Below are positions 17,141 through 25,770 of a stretch of DNA of 64,000 nucleotides, one piece after another. Under the pieces are notes generated by a model that saw nothing but the letters and a program-made list of their open reading frames with translations, searched no databases and was not told where the DNA came from. The stretch covers positions 69,772-133,771 of the forward strand of contig NZ_QVML01000007.1 of NCBI RefSeq assembly GCF_010501015.1, given 5' to 3'. Every line of letters starts with the position of its first letter. Position 1 is the stretch's first letter. The DNA comes from Bacteroides sp. 214 (GTDB taxonomy: Bacteria > Bacteroidota > Bacteroidia > Bacteroidales > Bacteroidaceae). A program made the position numbers and the translations under genes.

Positions 17141-19959
17141 TGCAAGAAACAGAATATATCAACGTGTATGGTGCACGCGTACACAACCTAAAAAATATTG
17201 ATGCCGAGCTGCCGCGAAATTCACTTACCGTTATTACCGGTTTGAGTGGAAGTGGTAAGTCCTCGCTCGCTTTTGATACCATCTATGCCGAAGGGCAACG
17301 GCGTTATATTGAAACCTTCTCGGCTTATGCGCGCAATTTTCTGGGAAATCTGGAGCGTCCGGATGTAGATAAGATAACCGGATTAAGTCCTGTTATCTCT
17401 ATCGAACAAAAAACAACAAATAAGAATCCACGCTCTACCGTAGGTACTACTACCGAGATATACGACTACCTGCGCTTGCTTTATGCTCGTGCCGGCGAAG
17501 CCTATTCGTATCTTACCGGCGAGAAAATGGTGCGTTACACCGAAGAGCAAATTCTCGATTTGATACTGGAAGAGTACGATAATAAAAAAACATTCATCTT
17601 ATCTCCGGTTATACGTACCCGAAAGGGACACTACAAAGAGCTTTTTGTGCAAATTCGTAAGAAAGGTTATCTTCATGTGCGGGTAGATGGCGAAGTACGT
17701 GAGATTACGCACGGCATGAAGCTCGACCGTTACAAAAACCACGATATAGAGATTGTTGTGGATAAACTAAAGGTAAGTGCTAAAGACAGCGCCCGTCTGA
17801 AGAAAAGTGTAGAGACGGCCATGAAGCTTGGCGAGGGATTGATTATGATTCTCGATGCCGATACAGGCGAAGTACGTCATTACAGCAAACGATTGATGTC
17901 GCCTATTAGCGGATTGTCGTACAGAGAACCTGCACCGCATAATTTTTCGTTCAACTCACCGCAAGGTGCCTGCCCTAAATGCAAAGGACTGGGTGTGGTT
18001 AATCAGGTAGATGTAGATAAAGTGATTCCCAATCGTGATTTGTCGGTCCACGATGGAGGTATAGCACCGTTGGGAAAATATAAAAACTCCATGATATTCT
18101 GGCAGATAGCCTCGTTACTAGAGAAAAACGAAGACACACTGAAAACCCCTATAAAGGATTTAGATGAAGAAACCATTGATGCTATTCTTTATGGTTCGGA
18201 CGAACGTTTGAAGATAAAAAGCTCACTGGTAGGTACTTCGTCAGATTATTTTGTGACTTTCGAGGGTATTGTGAAATACATTCGCATGCAACAAGAACGA
18301 GATGCTTCGGCTACTGCACAGAAATGGGCGGAGCAGTTTGCGCATACCACAGTCTGTCCCGAATGCAAAGGAGCTCGTCTGAACAAAGAAGCACTCTCAT
18401 ATCGTATATACGATAAAAATATCTCGGAATTAGTAACCATGGATATTAGCGAGCTCTATGAGTGGATAGATAAAATAGAGAATTTCCTCGAAGAGAAACA
18501 ACGGATGATTGCAGCTGAGATACTCAAGGAAATACGTAGCCGCTTGAAGTTCTTGCTTGATGTAGGGTTGGATTATTTATCGCTCGATCGTGCTTCGGCT
18601 TCGCTCTCGGGAGGTGAGAGTCAACGCATCAGGTTGGCTACACAGATAGGTTCGCAATTGGTTAATGTGCTTTACATCCTCGATGAACCCAGTATTGGTT
18701 TGCATCAGCGCGACAATCTGCGACTGATTAATTCGCTTAAAGAGTTGCGCGATATTGGCAACTCGGTTGTTGTAGTGGAGCATGACAAAGATATGATGCT
18801 TGCCGCCGATTATGTTATTGATATGGGGCCTAAAGCCGGAAGGCTGGGAGGGGAGGTGGTATTTGCTGGTACACCGCAAGAGATGCTACATACCCATACG
18901 CTGACTTCGCAATACCTCAACGGTGAGAAGAAAATAGAAATACCTGCTACCAGACGCAAAGGTAATGGCAAAATGCTAAGTTTGCGTGGTGCTCGTGGCA
19001 ACAACCTGAAGAACGTTGATGTGGATTTTCCTTTGGGGAAACTAATCTGTGTTACAGGTGTATCGGGTAGTGGTAAGTCTACCTTGATAAATGAAACGTT
19101 GCAACCTATCCTTTCGCAGAAGTTCTATCGTTCTTTGCAAGATCCATTACCTTATACTTCGTTTGAAGGAATAGAGCATATAGATAAGGTGGTAAATGTA
19201 GACCAGTCGCCCATCGGGCGTACGCCACGTTCCAATCCAGCTACATACACGGGTGTCTTCTCGGACATTCGGAGTCTGTTTGTAGAACTTCCCGAAGCCA
19301 AAATACGTGGTTACAAACCGGGACGATTTTCATTTAATGTATCGGGTGGTCGCTGTGAAGCATGTTCGGGAAATGGTTATAAAACAATTGAGATGAACTT
19401 CCTCCCCGATGTGTATGTACCTTGCGAGGTGTGTCATGGTAAACGCTATAATCGCGAAACACTGGAAGTACGCTTCAAAGGAAAGTCAATAGCCGATGTG
19501 CTGGATATGACAATAAACCGTGCAGTTGAATTCTTTGAAAACGTACCGCAGATACTCCATAAAATAAAAGTATTGCAGGATGTGGGTTTAGGTTACATTC
19601 GTTTAGGACAATCTTCTACAACACTTTCGGGTGGAGAAAGTCAGCGTGTGAAACTGGCTACCGAATTATCCAAGCGTGATACAGGTAAAACTCTCTATAT
19701 TCTCGATGAACCTACTACTGGTTTGCATTTTGAGGATATCCGTGTGTTAATGGGTGTGTTAAACAAACTAGTGGATAAAGGTAATACGGTGTTGGTTATT
19801 GAACACAACCTCGATGTGATAAAACTCGCCGATTATATCATAGATATGGGGCCTGAAGGTGGCAAAGGAGGAGGTGAGCTACTAAGCTGTGGTACTCCCG
19901 AAGAAGTTGCGAAGAGCAAGAAAGGATATACATCACGATTCCTGCGTGAAGAATTGTAG
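17140..19959 (+). CDS. uvrA: UvrABC nucleotide-excision repair protein UvrA
   Basis: This 939-residue ABC-type ATPase recognises DNA damage with UvrB. Two ATP-binding modules are visible: Walker A GLSGSGKSS near residue 33 and GVSGSGKST near residue 640, with signatures LSGGESQRIRLA and LSGGESQRVKLA. Zinc-finger cysteines appear in CPKCKGLG, CPECKGARL and in GGRCEACSGNGYK with CEVCHGKRYN. The length is normal for UvrA. It follows the sorting-domain gene with a one-base overlap and precedes the YbaK gene by 14 bp, forming a three-gene plus-strand operon. No LexA-type operator was recognised. Confidence 0.97.
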   Translation: MQETEYINVYGARVHNLKNIDAELPRNSLTVITGLSGSGKSSLAFDTIYAEGQRRYIETFSAYARNFLGNLERPDVDKITGLSPVISIEQKTTNKNPRSTVGTTTEIYDYLRLLYARAGEAYSYLTGEKMVRYTEEQILDLILEEYDNKKTFILSPVIRTRKGHYKELFVQIRKKGYLHVRVDGEVREITHGMKLDRYKNHDIEIVVDKLKVSAKDSARLKKSVETAMKLGEGLIMILDADTGEVRHYSKRLMSPISGLSYREPAPHNFSFNSPQGACPKCKGLGVVNQVDVDKVIPNRDLSVHDGGIAPLGKYKNSMIFWQIASLLEKNEDTLKTPIKDLDEETIDAILYGSDERLKIKSSLVGTSSDYFVTFEGIVKYIRMQQERDASATAQKWAEQFAHTTVCPECKGARLNKEALSYRIYDKNISELVTMDISELYEWIDKIENFLEEKQRMIAAEILKEIRSRLKFLLDVGLDYLSLDRASASLSGGESQRIRLATQIGSQLVNVLYILDEPSIGLHQRDNLRLINSLKELRDIGNSVVVVEHDKDMMLAADYVIDMGPKAGRLGGEVVFAGTPQEMLHTHTLTSQYLNGEKKIEIPATRRKGNGKMLSLRGARGNNLKNVDVDFPLGKLICVTGVSGSGKSTLINETLQPILSQKFYRSLQDPLPYTSFEGIEHIDKVVNVDQSPIGRTPRSNPATYTGVFSDIRSLFVELPEAKIRGYKPGRFSFNVSGGRCEACSGNGYKTIEMNFLPDVYVPCEVCHGKRYNRETLEVRFKGKSIADVLDMTINRAVEFFENVPQILHKIKVLQDVGLGYIRLGQSSTTLSGGESQRVKLATELSKRDTGKTLYILDEPTTGLHFEDIRVLMGVLNKLVDKGNTVLVIEHNLDVIKLADYIIDMGPEGGKGGGELLSCGTPEEVAKSKKGYTSRFLREEL

Positions 19960-19973
19960 TAAACTGAATTCCC

Positions 19974-20450
19974 ATGAAAATAAATAAAACAAACGCTGCT
20001 CGTCTACTGGATCAAGCTAAGATTCCTTATGAACTCATCCCTTATGTAGTAGATGAGAATGACTTGAGCGCTACCCACGTAGCCGAAGGATTGGGAGAGA
20101 ATGTGGAGCAGGTGTTCAAAACGTTGGTGTTGCATGGCGATAAAACGGGTTACTTTGTTTGTGTTATTCCCGGAAACGAAGAGCTAAATCTTAAACTTGC
20201 CGCTAAGGTGTCGGGTAATAAAAGTTGTGCGATGATTCCCATGAAAGATCTGCTCTCTATAACCGGATATATTCGTGGAGCCTGCTCGCCCATCGGTATG
20301 AAGAAGCATTTCCCTACCTATATACATACTACTTGTACTCACTTTGATTATATTTACATCAGCGCCGGACAGCGTGGGTTACAACTAAAACTCAATCCGC
20401 TAGATTTAATAAAGATAGCTCGTGCGGAATGCATTGAGTTATTTCTATAA
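19974..20450 (+). CDS. ybaK: Cys-tRNA(Pro)/aminoacyl-tRNA deacylase, YbaK family
   Basis: The 158-residue protein fits the YbaK/EbsC family that hydrolyses mischarged Cys-tRNA(Pro): MKINKTNAARLLDQAKIPYELIPY at the start, then VAEGLGENVEQVFKTLVL, a central AAKVSGNKSCAMIPMK, and GYIRGACSPIGMKK with the conserved Gly-rich loop. It is the last gene of the sorting-domain-uvrA operon. The stop codon and the final codons (IELFL) lie inside a 22-bp palindrome that is repeated downstream, so the repeat array overlaps the gene end. Confidence 0.9.
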   Translation: MKINKTNAARLLDQAKIPYELIPYVVDENDLSATHVAEGLGENVEQVFKTLVLHGDKTGYFVCVIPGNEELNLKLAAKVSGNKSCAMIPMKDLLSITGYIRGACSPIGMKKHFPTYIHTTCTHFDYIYISAGQRGLQLKLNPLDLIKIARAECIELFL

Positions 20451-20520
20451 CTCAACCACTTCTGTATGCTAATGCATTGAGTTATCTTCATAACTCAATA
20501 AGTTCTACACATTAACATAT
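20434..20520. repeat. Palindrome array overlapping the ybaK stop (locus E)
   Basis: TTGAGTTAT-N4-ATAACTCAA is a 22-bp palindrome at 20434-20455 and again at 20477-20498. Between and after them lie related 21-22 bp units sharing TTCT-N7-TAA. The spacing of 43 bp equals one 22-bp and one 21-bp unit. The UAA stop of the deacylase gene is inside the first palindrome. Confidence 0.75.
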
Positions 20521-20606
20521 TGCATTCTGACTATTATTCCCTTAACCAATACTTTCAGTAGTCTGATTGCGGATAATTATGTACTTTTTTTGCGATAAAA
20601 ACGGTG

Positions 20607-20642
20607 TTTGTTATGGTAAATACCATCTAATAAGTATATTTG
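20607..20642 (+). promoter_or_regulatory. Promoter of the peptide transporter gene
   Basis: TATATTTG at 20635-20642 matches the -7 consensus and lies 39 bp before the ATG. TTTG at 20607-20610 is a possible -33 element, with a longer spacer (24 bp) than usual. Confidence 0.6.
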
Positions 20643-20681
20643 TAACCATAAATAATAGTATTCACTTTAAATTTCAATTCT

Positions 20682-22193
20682 ATGTTTAAGAATCAACCAA
20701 AAGGGTTAATACCGGCGGCACTTGCCAATATGGGCGAACGTTTCGGATTTTACACTATGATGGCTATCTTAGTGTTGTTTTTAATGTCTAAGTTCGGTTT
20801 GTCGGGCGAGGAAGCCGGTAAGTTTTATTCAGGTTTTTATGGAGCAATTTATATTTTAGCATTAGTTGGTGGTCTTATTGCCGATAAAACTAAAAACTAC
20901 AAAGGAACAATTATGGCAGGTCTTCTTGTGATGAGTGCCGGTTATTTGTTCTTAGCAATGCCAAGCCTTATTACCACCAAATGGATTGCGTTAGCCGCTC
21001 TTTTGGTAATCGCGTTCGGTAACGGATTGTTCAAAGGAAATCTTCAGGCGTTGGTAGGACAGTTGTACGATAATGAAAAGTACGGCAAGCTACGTGACTC
21101 GGGCTTCCAGATTTTCTACATGTTTATTAATATCGGTGGTATGTTTGCTCCGGTTATGGCTATTTGGGTACGTAACTGGTTTGTGAAATCACAAGGCTTT
21201 GCTTATAATTCCGACCTTCCCGGACTTTGCTGGCAGTTGAAAGATGGAACAATGAATGCTGAGGTTATGAATGGACGTTACGCAGAATTAGCAGCCGAGG
21301 TTTCGGGTGGAACAGTTCCTACTGATTTGGTTGCATTTGCTGATAGCTATCTGGAAGCTTTTAATACAGGATTCCACTATGCTTTTTCGGTAGCTATCCT
21401 TGCGATGATTATTTCTTTAGTTGTATTTATAGCTTATAAAAAAGTATTGCCAGACAAGAATGCACCTGCTAAAGCTGCCGGTTCGGAAAAAATCACAAAA
21501 GAAGAAATCAAACAATCTGCTGCCGAAATTAAACAACGCATTATGGCTTTGTTCGCTGTGTTTGGCGTAGTAATCTTCTTCTGGTTTTCTTTCCACCAAA
21601 ACGGTTTAACATTAACCATGTTTGCAAAAGACTATACGCTGCTTAAAGTATTTGGTTTTGATATTTCAGCGGAGATATTCCAATCTACTAATCCGTTTAT
21701 CGTAGTGTTCTTAACACCGGTAGTGATGTGGTACTTTGGTCGTTTGGCGAAAAAAGGAAAAGAACCTTCAACTCCAAAGAAGATTGGTATTGGTATGGGT
21801 ATTGCCGCTTTAGCATTCGTAATAATGGCTGTTGGTTCTATCGGCTTGCCACTATTCAATGACGTTCAGGCTATGGGCGGACTTGATGTTTCTCAACGTG
21901 TAACACCATGGTTGTTGTTCGGTACTTACTTTGTGCTTACTGTTGCCGAATTGTTTATTTCTCCACTGGGATTGTCGTTTGTGTCTAAAGTAGCTCCTGC
22001 GCACCTTCAAGGGTTAATGCAAGGATGTTGGCTGGGTGCAACAGCTGTTGGTAACTTCTCATTATTCTTGGGAGCAATGATGTACGAAAATATTTCAATC
22101 AGCCTTACATGGTGGGTATTTGTACTTGTTTGTGCTATATCAATGATTGCCATGTTCTCTATGGTAAAATGGTTGGAGCGTGTAGCTAAATAA
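20682..22193 (+). CDS. POT/PTR2 family proton-coupled peptide transporter
   Basis: This 503-residue major-facilitator protein has about 12-14 membrane helices. Family signatures are the N-terminal KGLIPAALANMGERFGFYTMM with the ERFGFY motif of proton-oligopeptide symporters and GGLIADKTKNYKGT after helix 2. It should import di- and tripeptides across the inner membrane. A charged cytoplasmic loop (AKAAGSEKITKEEIKQSAAEI) near residue 270 separates the two six-helix bundles. It is monocistronic, with its own promoter box and a hairpin terminator 25 bp after the stop. Confidence 0.92.
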   Translation: MFKNQPKGLIPAALANMGERFGFYTMMAILVLFLMSKFGLSGEEAGKFYSGFYGAIYILALVGGLIADKTKNYKGTIMAGLLVMSAGYLFLAMPSLITTKWIALAALLVIAFGNGLFKGNLQALVGQLYDNEKYGKLRDSGFQIFYMFINIGGMFAPVMAIWVRNWFVKSQGFAYNSDLPGLCWQLKDGTMNAEVMNGRYAELAAEVSGGTVPTDLVAFADSYLEAFNTGFHYAFSVAILAMIISLVVFIAYKKVLPDKNAPAKAAGSEKITKEEIKQSAAEIKQRIMALFAVFGVVIFFWFSFHQNGLTLTMFAKDYTLLKVFGFDISAEIFQSTNPFIVVFLTPVVMWYFGRLAKKGKEPSTPKKIGIGMGIAALAFVIMAVGSIGLPLFNDVQAMGGLDVSQRVTPWLLFGTYFVLTVAELFISPLGLSFVSKVAPAHLQGLMQGCWLGATAVGNFSLFLGAMMYENISISLTWWVFVLVCAISMIAMFSMVKWLERVAK

Positions 22194-22217
22194 AAAATAT
22201 ACATCTATATATAGTAT

Positions 22218-22245
22218 AAGGTCTCCCTTTGGGGAGGCCTTTTTT
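22218..22245 (+). terminator. Terminator of the peptide transporter gene
   Basis: AAGGTCTCCC (22218-22227) pairs with GGGAGGCCTT (22232-22241) through a 4-nt loop with one G-U pair, followed by a T-run. Confidence 0.85.
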
Positions 22246-22390
22246 ATTCGCTTTTTTCACTGAAGAACCTTTCTTTTTTTCCTTTTATTAAAAAAACACA
22301 CATATTTTCTTTTATTTCTTAAAACAATTGCCTCTCTATTCTGTTATATATATGTTTTCACTGTATTAATTAATAAATTGGATAGGTTTG

Positions 22391-22476
22391 CGTTAGCTTG
22401 TGATAAGCTGACCTTACAAAACAGAAGCGTCTGTTAATAAATTACAAAGCACCGGTCGTGTTGATCGGTGCTTTTT
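22391..22476 (+). ncRNA. Candidate small RNA with three stem-loops
   Basis: A TAGGTTTG promoter-like box at 22383-22390 is followed by three consecutive hairpins: 22392-22399 with 22405-22412 (8 bp, 5-nt loop), 22420-22425 with 22430-22435 (6 bp, AGCG loop) and 22446-22457 with 22463-22474 (12 bp, one G-U pair), the last running into TTTTT. The transporter upstream already has its own terminator, so this second terminator needs a separate transcript. The predicted RNA is about 80 nt. I do not recognise it as a known family; an attenuator leader for the next gene is the alternative. Confidence 0.5.
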
Positions 22477-22486
22477 CATTTATTCA

Positions 22487-22518
22487 TTGGCAGGTTACAA
22501 ATAATTTTTGTACGTTTG
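22487..22518 (+). promoter_or_regulatory. Promoter of the DUF2461-yhcH-glgB unit
   Basis: TTGG (22487-22490) and TACGTTTG (22511-22518) are 20 bp apart, 25 bp before the ATG at 22543. This excludes the upstream in-frame ATG at 22468, which lies in the preceding terminator. Confidence 0.6.
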
Positions 22519-22542
22519 TATGACCAAAAGAATGGAGTCAAT

Positions 22543-23220
22543 ATGAATGTACCTGTTATCTTTCAGTTTTTGAAAGAGCTTGCTGCCAATAATAACCGCG
22601 AATGGTTCAAGGCTAATTACGAAAAGTATGAGATAGCCTCTCGTGAGTATGAAAAACTATTGGGCACTATTATCAATCGCATTACTCTTTTTGACGAAGA
22701 AATCAAAGGAATAGAGGTGAAGGACTGTACTTATCGCATCTATCGTGATGTGCGATTCAGTCATGATAAGTCTCCTTACAAAACACATCTTGGCGGGTAT
22801 ATAAATGCAAAAGGAAAGAAATCGGAATATTGTGGCTACTATATACACCTTGAACCAGGTAACTGCTTGTTGGCAGGTGGAAGCTATTGTCCGTCCCCCA
22901 AGCTGTTGAAGTCCTTACGAGAGGCAATCTATGACAATATTGAGGAGTATCTTTCCATTATCGAAGATCCGGCATTCAAGAAATATTTTCCTGTTGTTGG
23001 CGAAACTTTCTTGAAGACTGCACCGAAAGGATTTCCGAAGGATTTTAAGTATATTGATTACTTGAAACCAAAAGATTTCTCGTGCTATTGCAGAATATCT
23101 GATGATTTCTTTACCTCCCCCACCTATTTGGATGAGGTAGAAGCCACTTTTCGACAGTTGAAACGCTTTAGCGATTTTATGAATTACTCAATCAACGAAT
23201 TTGAAGAAGAATATAAATAA
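22543..23220 (+). CDS. DUF2461 family protein
   Basis: The 225-residue protein matches the DUF2461 family by its pattern: VPVIFQFLKELAANNNREWF at the start, then YRIYRDVRFSHDKSPYKTH, GGYINAKGKKSEYCGYYIHLEPGN and ending with an acidic helix. The family is widespread in Bacteroidota and Actinobacteria, and its function is unknown. No signal or membrane segment is present, so it is cytoplasmic. The start at 22543 is set by the promoter box and by the conserved N terminus. The yhcH-like gene follows 20 bp downstream. Confidence 0.88.
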   Translation: MNVPVIFQFLKELAANNNREWFKANYEKYEIASREYEKLLGTIINRITLFDEEIKGIEVKDCTYRIYRDVRFSHDKSPYKTHLGGYINAKGKKSEYCGYYIHLEPGNCLLAGGSYCPSPKLLKSLREAIYDNIEEYLSIIEDPAFKKYFPVVGETFLKTAPKGFPKDFKYIDYLKPKDFSCYCRISDDFFTSPTYLDEVEATFRQLKRFSDFMNYSINEFEEEYK

Positions 23221-23240
23221 TCACTTTAAAACAAACACGT

Positions 23241-23687
23241 ATGGTAGTAGATACATTAGAAAATCTGAAGAAGTACAGCGCACTTAACCCGCTATTTCCT
23301 TGTGCTATAGAGTATTTAACCTCTACGGACTTATCAGCTCTTGAAGTTGGGAAAGTTGTATTGAGAGAGAATGATGTAATTGTTAATATCCAACAAACAG
23401 CTTCTAAAACCAAAGAAGCTGCAAAGTTGGAAACGCACAATGACTTTATTGATATTCAAATTCCACTGGTAGGAGTTGAAGTAATGGGATATACTCCTGG
23501 TGAAGAATGTAAACCTGCCGATGCTTTATATAACGCAGAGAAAGACATAACTTTCTTTGAGGGGTTGGCTAAAGACTACATCACCGTAAGACCGGGTATG
23601 TTTGCCATTTTCTTCCCACAAGATGGACACGCTCCGGGTATTACTCCCGAAGGAGTTAAGAAAATAGTTGTAAAAATCCGCGTATAA
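23241..23687 (+). CDS. YhcH/YjgK/YiaL family protein
   Basis: This 148-residue protein is a DUF386-type cupin-like beta protein. It shows the pattern KLETHNDFIDIQIPLVGVEVMGY, then MFAIFFPQDGHAPGI, with metal-binding-type residues His in ETHND and DGHAP. Members are linked to sialic acid or other sugar catabolism, possibly as anomerases, but none of those genes is adjacent here. It sits between DUF2461 and glgB in a tight plus-strand cluster (20 bp and 15 bp spacers). Confidence 0.85.
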   Translation: MVVDTLENLKKYSALNPLFPCAIEYLTSTDLSALEVGKVVLRENDVIVNIQQTASKTKEAAKLETHNDFIDIQIPLVGVEVMGYTPGEECKPADALYNAEKDITFFEGLAKDYITVRPGMFAIFFPQDGHAPGITPEGVKKIVVKIRV

Positions 23688-23702
23688 TTGAATAACCCTT
23701 TT

Positions 23703-25715
23703 ATGGCAAATACATTACGTTTAGTAAAAAACGACCCTTGGCTGGAGCCTTTTAATTCCGCAATTGAAGGACGACACCAACATGCGCTTGATAAAATTGC
23801 TGAGCTGACCAATGGCGGTAAAGAAACTTTGGCACAGTTCGCATCAGGGCATTTGTACTTTGGACTACACTGCACGAAAGAAGGTTGGGTATTCAGGGAA
23901 TGGGCGCCAAACGCAACGAAAATATATCTTATCGGTACTTTCAATGATTGGAAAGAAGAGGATAATTATGCACTGAAAGCCATAGGCAATGGCAATTGGG
24001 AAATTACTTTACCCGAAGAGGCTTTGAAGCATGGTGACCTCTATAAACTGAAAATACATTGGGATGGTGGCTATGGCGAACGTATTCCGGCATGGGCTAC
24101 TCGTGTATTGCAAGATGAGCAAACCAAAATTTTCAGTGCGCAGGTATGGGCGCCGGCAAAGACGTTCGTGTTCAGCCAAAAAACTTTCAAACCAAAAACT
24201 GATCCGTTGCTGATTTATGAATGTCATATCGGCATGGCACAGAAAGAAGAGAAAGTGGGTTCATACAAGGAGTTTCGCGAAAATATTCTGCCACGCATTG
24301 CTAAGGCAGGTTACAACTGCATACAAATAATGGCCATTCAGGAGCATCCGTATTACGGAAGCTTTGGCTACCATGTGTCTAGTTTCTTTGCGGCAAGTTC
24401 ACGCTTTGGTACACCCGAAGAATTGAAAGAACTAATTGATACTGCTCACGGATTGGGGATAGCAGTTATCATGGATATTGTTCACTCACATGCAGTAAAG
24501 AACGAAGTAGAAGGGCTCGGCAACTTTGCAGGAAATCCTAATCAATACTTTTACCCGGGCGATCGTCACGAACATCCGGCGTGGGATTCGTTGCTGTTTG
24601 ACTATGGAAAGAACGAAGTCTTGCACTTCTTGCTTTCTAATTGTAAGTACTGGCTCGAAGAGTATCATTTCGATGGTTTCCGTTTTGACGGAGTAACCTC
24701 CATGCTTTATTACAGTCATGGATTGGGTGAAGCATTTATGAATTATGGTGATTATTATAATGGTCATCAAGATGATAACGCCATTTGTTATCTCACACTT
24801 GCCAATCAAGTGATTCATGAGGTGAACCCGTATGCCATAAGTGTTGCCGAAGAAGTATCGGGCATGCCAGGATTAGCAGCCAAGTTTGAAGATGGTGGCT
24901 ATGGATTTGATTATCGTATGGCAATGAACATACCCGACTACTGGATTAAGACTATCAAAGAGAAAATTGATGAAGACTGGAAGCCTTCAAGCATTTTCTG
25001 GGAAGTAACCAATCGTCGTCCGGATGAGAAAACTATCTCATATACAGAAAGCCATGATCAAGCATTAGTGGGTGATAAAACTATTATTTTCCGCCTTATT
25101 GATGCCGATATGTACTGGCATATGCAGAAAGGTGACGAAAACTATGTAGTAAACCGCGGTATTGCTCTGCATAAAATGATTCGTTTAGTAACCGCTTCGA
25201 CTATTAATGGTGGTTATCTAAATTTTATGGGTAATGAGTTTGGTCATCCAGAGTGGATTGATTTTCCGAGAGATGGTAATGGTTGGTCGTACAAATATGC
25301 GCGTCGTCAATGGGATTTGATGGATAACAACAAGCTAACCTATCATTACTTATCGGATTTTGATGCGCAGATGCTCAAAACAATCAAGAGCGTTTCGGCT
25401 ATTGAAAGTACACCTGTACAGGAATTATGGCATAACGATGGTGACCAGGTACTTGCTTATATGCGCGGTGATCTTGTCTTTGTCTTCAACTTCAACCCGG
25501 TGAAGTCCTTTGCCGACTATGGTTTCCTTGCTCCGGCAGGCTCTTATGAAGTAGTGCTGAATACGGATGATGTGAACTTCGGTGGACAAGGATTGGCTGA
25601 TGATAGTGTAAAACATCTCACCAATCACGATCCAATCTACGAAAGTGAGAACAAAGGTTGGCTTAAGCTCTATATTCCTGCTCGTACGGCAGTGGTGTTG
25701 CGGAAAACAAAGTAG
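23703..25715 (+). CDS. glgB: 1,4-alpha-glucan branching enzyme
   Basis: The 670-residue enzyme introduces alpha-1,6 branches into glycogen. An N-terminal CBM48 module (GWVFREWAPNATKIYLIGTFNDW, near residues 60-85) precedes the GH13 barrel, with DIVHSH, DGFRFDGVTSM (nucleophile Asp329), VAEEVSGMP (acid/base Glu383) and ESHDQ, and a C-terminal all-beta domain. The VSGMP motif and overall form resemble the eukaryote-like GBE type common in Bacteroidota. I prefer the ATG at 23703; a TTG 15 bp upstream would add MNNPF. It faces a GH13 amylase across a shared bidirectional terminator, so glycogen building and breakdown genes are neighbours. Confidence 0.95.
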   Translation: MANTLRLVKNDPWLEPFNSAIEGRHQHALDKIAELTNGGKETLAQFASGHLYFGLHCTKEGWVFREWAPNATKIYLIGTFNDWKEEDNYALKAIGNGNWEITLPEEALKHGDLYKLKIHWDGGYGERIPAWATRVLQDEQTKIFSAQVWAPAKTFVFSQKTFKPKTDPLLIYECHIGMAQKEEKVGSYKEFRENILPRIAKAGYNCIQIMAIQEHPYYGSFGYHVSSFFAASSRFGTPEELKELIDTAHGLGIAVIMDIVHSHAVKNEVEGLGNFAGNPNQYFYPGDRHEHPAWDSLLFDYGKNEVLHFLLSNCKYWLEEYHFDGFRFDGVTSMLYYSHGLGEAFMNYGDYYNGHQDDNAICYLTLANQVIHEVNPYAISVAEEVSGMPGLAAKFEDGGYGFDYRMAMNIPDYWIKTIKEKIDEDWKPSSIFWEVTNRRPDEKTISYTESHDQALVGDKTIIFRLIDADMYWHMQKGDENYVVNRGIALHKMIRLVTASTINGGYLNFMGNEFGHPEWIDFPRDGNGWSYKYARRQWDLMDNNKLTYHYLSDFDAQMLKTIKSVSAIESTPVQELWHNDGDQVLAYMRGDLVFVFNFNPVKSFADYGFLAPAGSYEVVLNTDDVNFGGQGLADDSVKHLTNHDPIYESENKGWLKLYIPARTAVVLRKTK

Positions 25716-25729
25716 TTCTCTTATAATAA

Positions 25730-25768
25730 AAGATAAGCGCGGAGGCAATCAGTTTCCGCGCTTATCTT
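25730..25768. terminator. Bidirectional terminator between glgB and the amylase gene
   Basis: Perfect 14-bp arms (25730-25743 and 25755-25768, core AGATAAGCGCGGA) with an 11-nt loop serve both convergent genes. Confidence 0.9.
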
Positions 25769-25770
25769 AT

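Larger units (their letters stand above)
22194..22542. other. 349-bp intergenic region with a terminator and candidate small RNA
   Basis: It holds the transporter terminator (22218-22245), an A/T-rich stretch without visible structure (22250-22380), a candidate promoter plus three-stem RNA (22383-22476) and the promoter of the DUF2461 gene (22487-22518). Confidence 0.7.

Noticed and set aside
22391-22476. Attenuator leader instead of small RNA
   Set aside because: A separate promoter for the DUF2461 gene lies after the terminator at 22487-22518, so a leader is not needed; not excluded.
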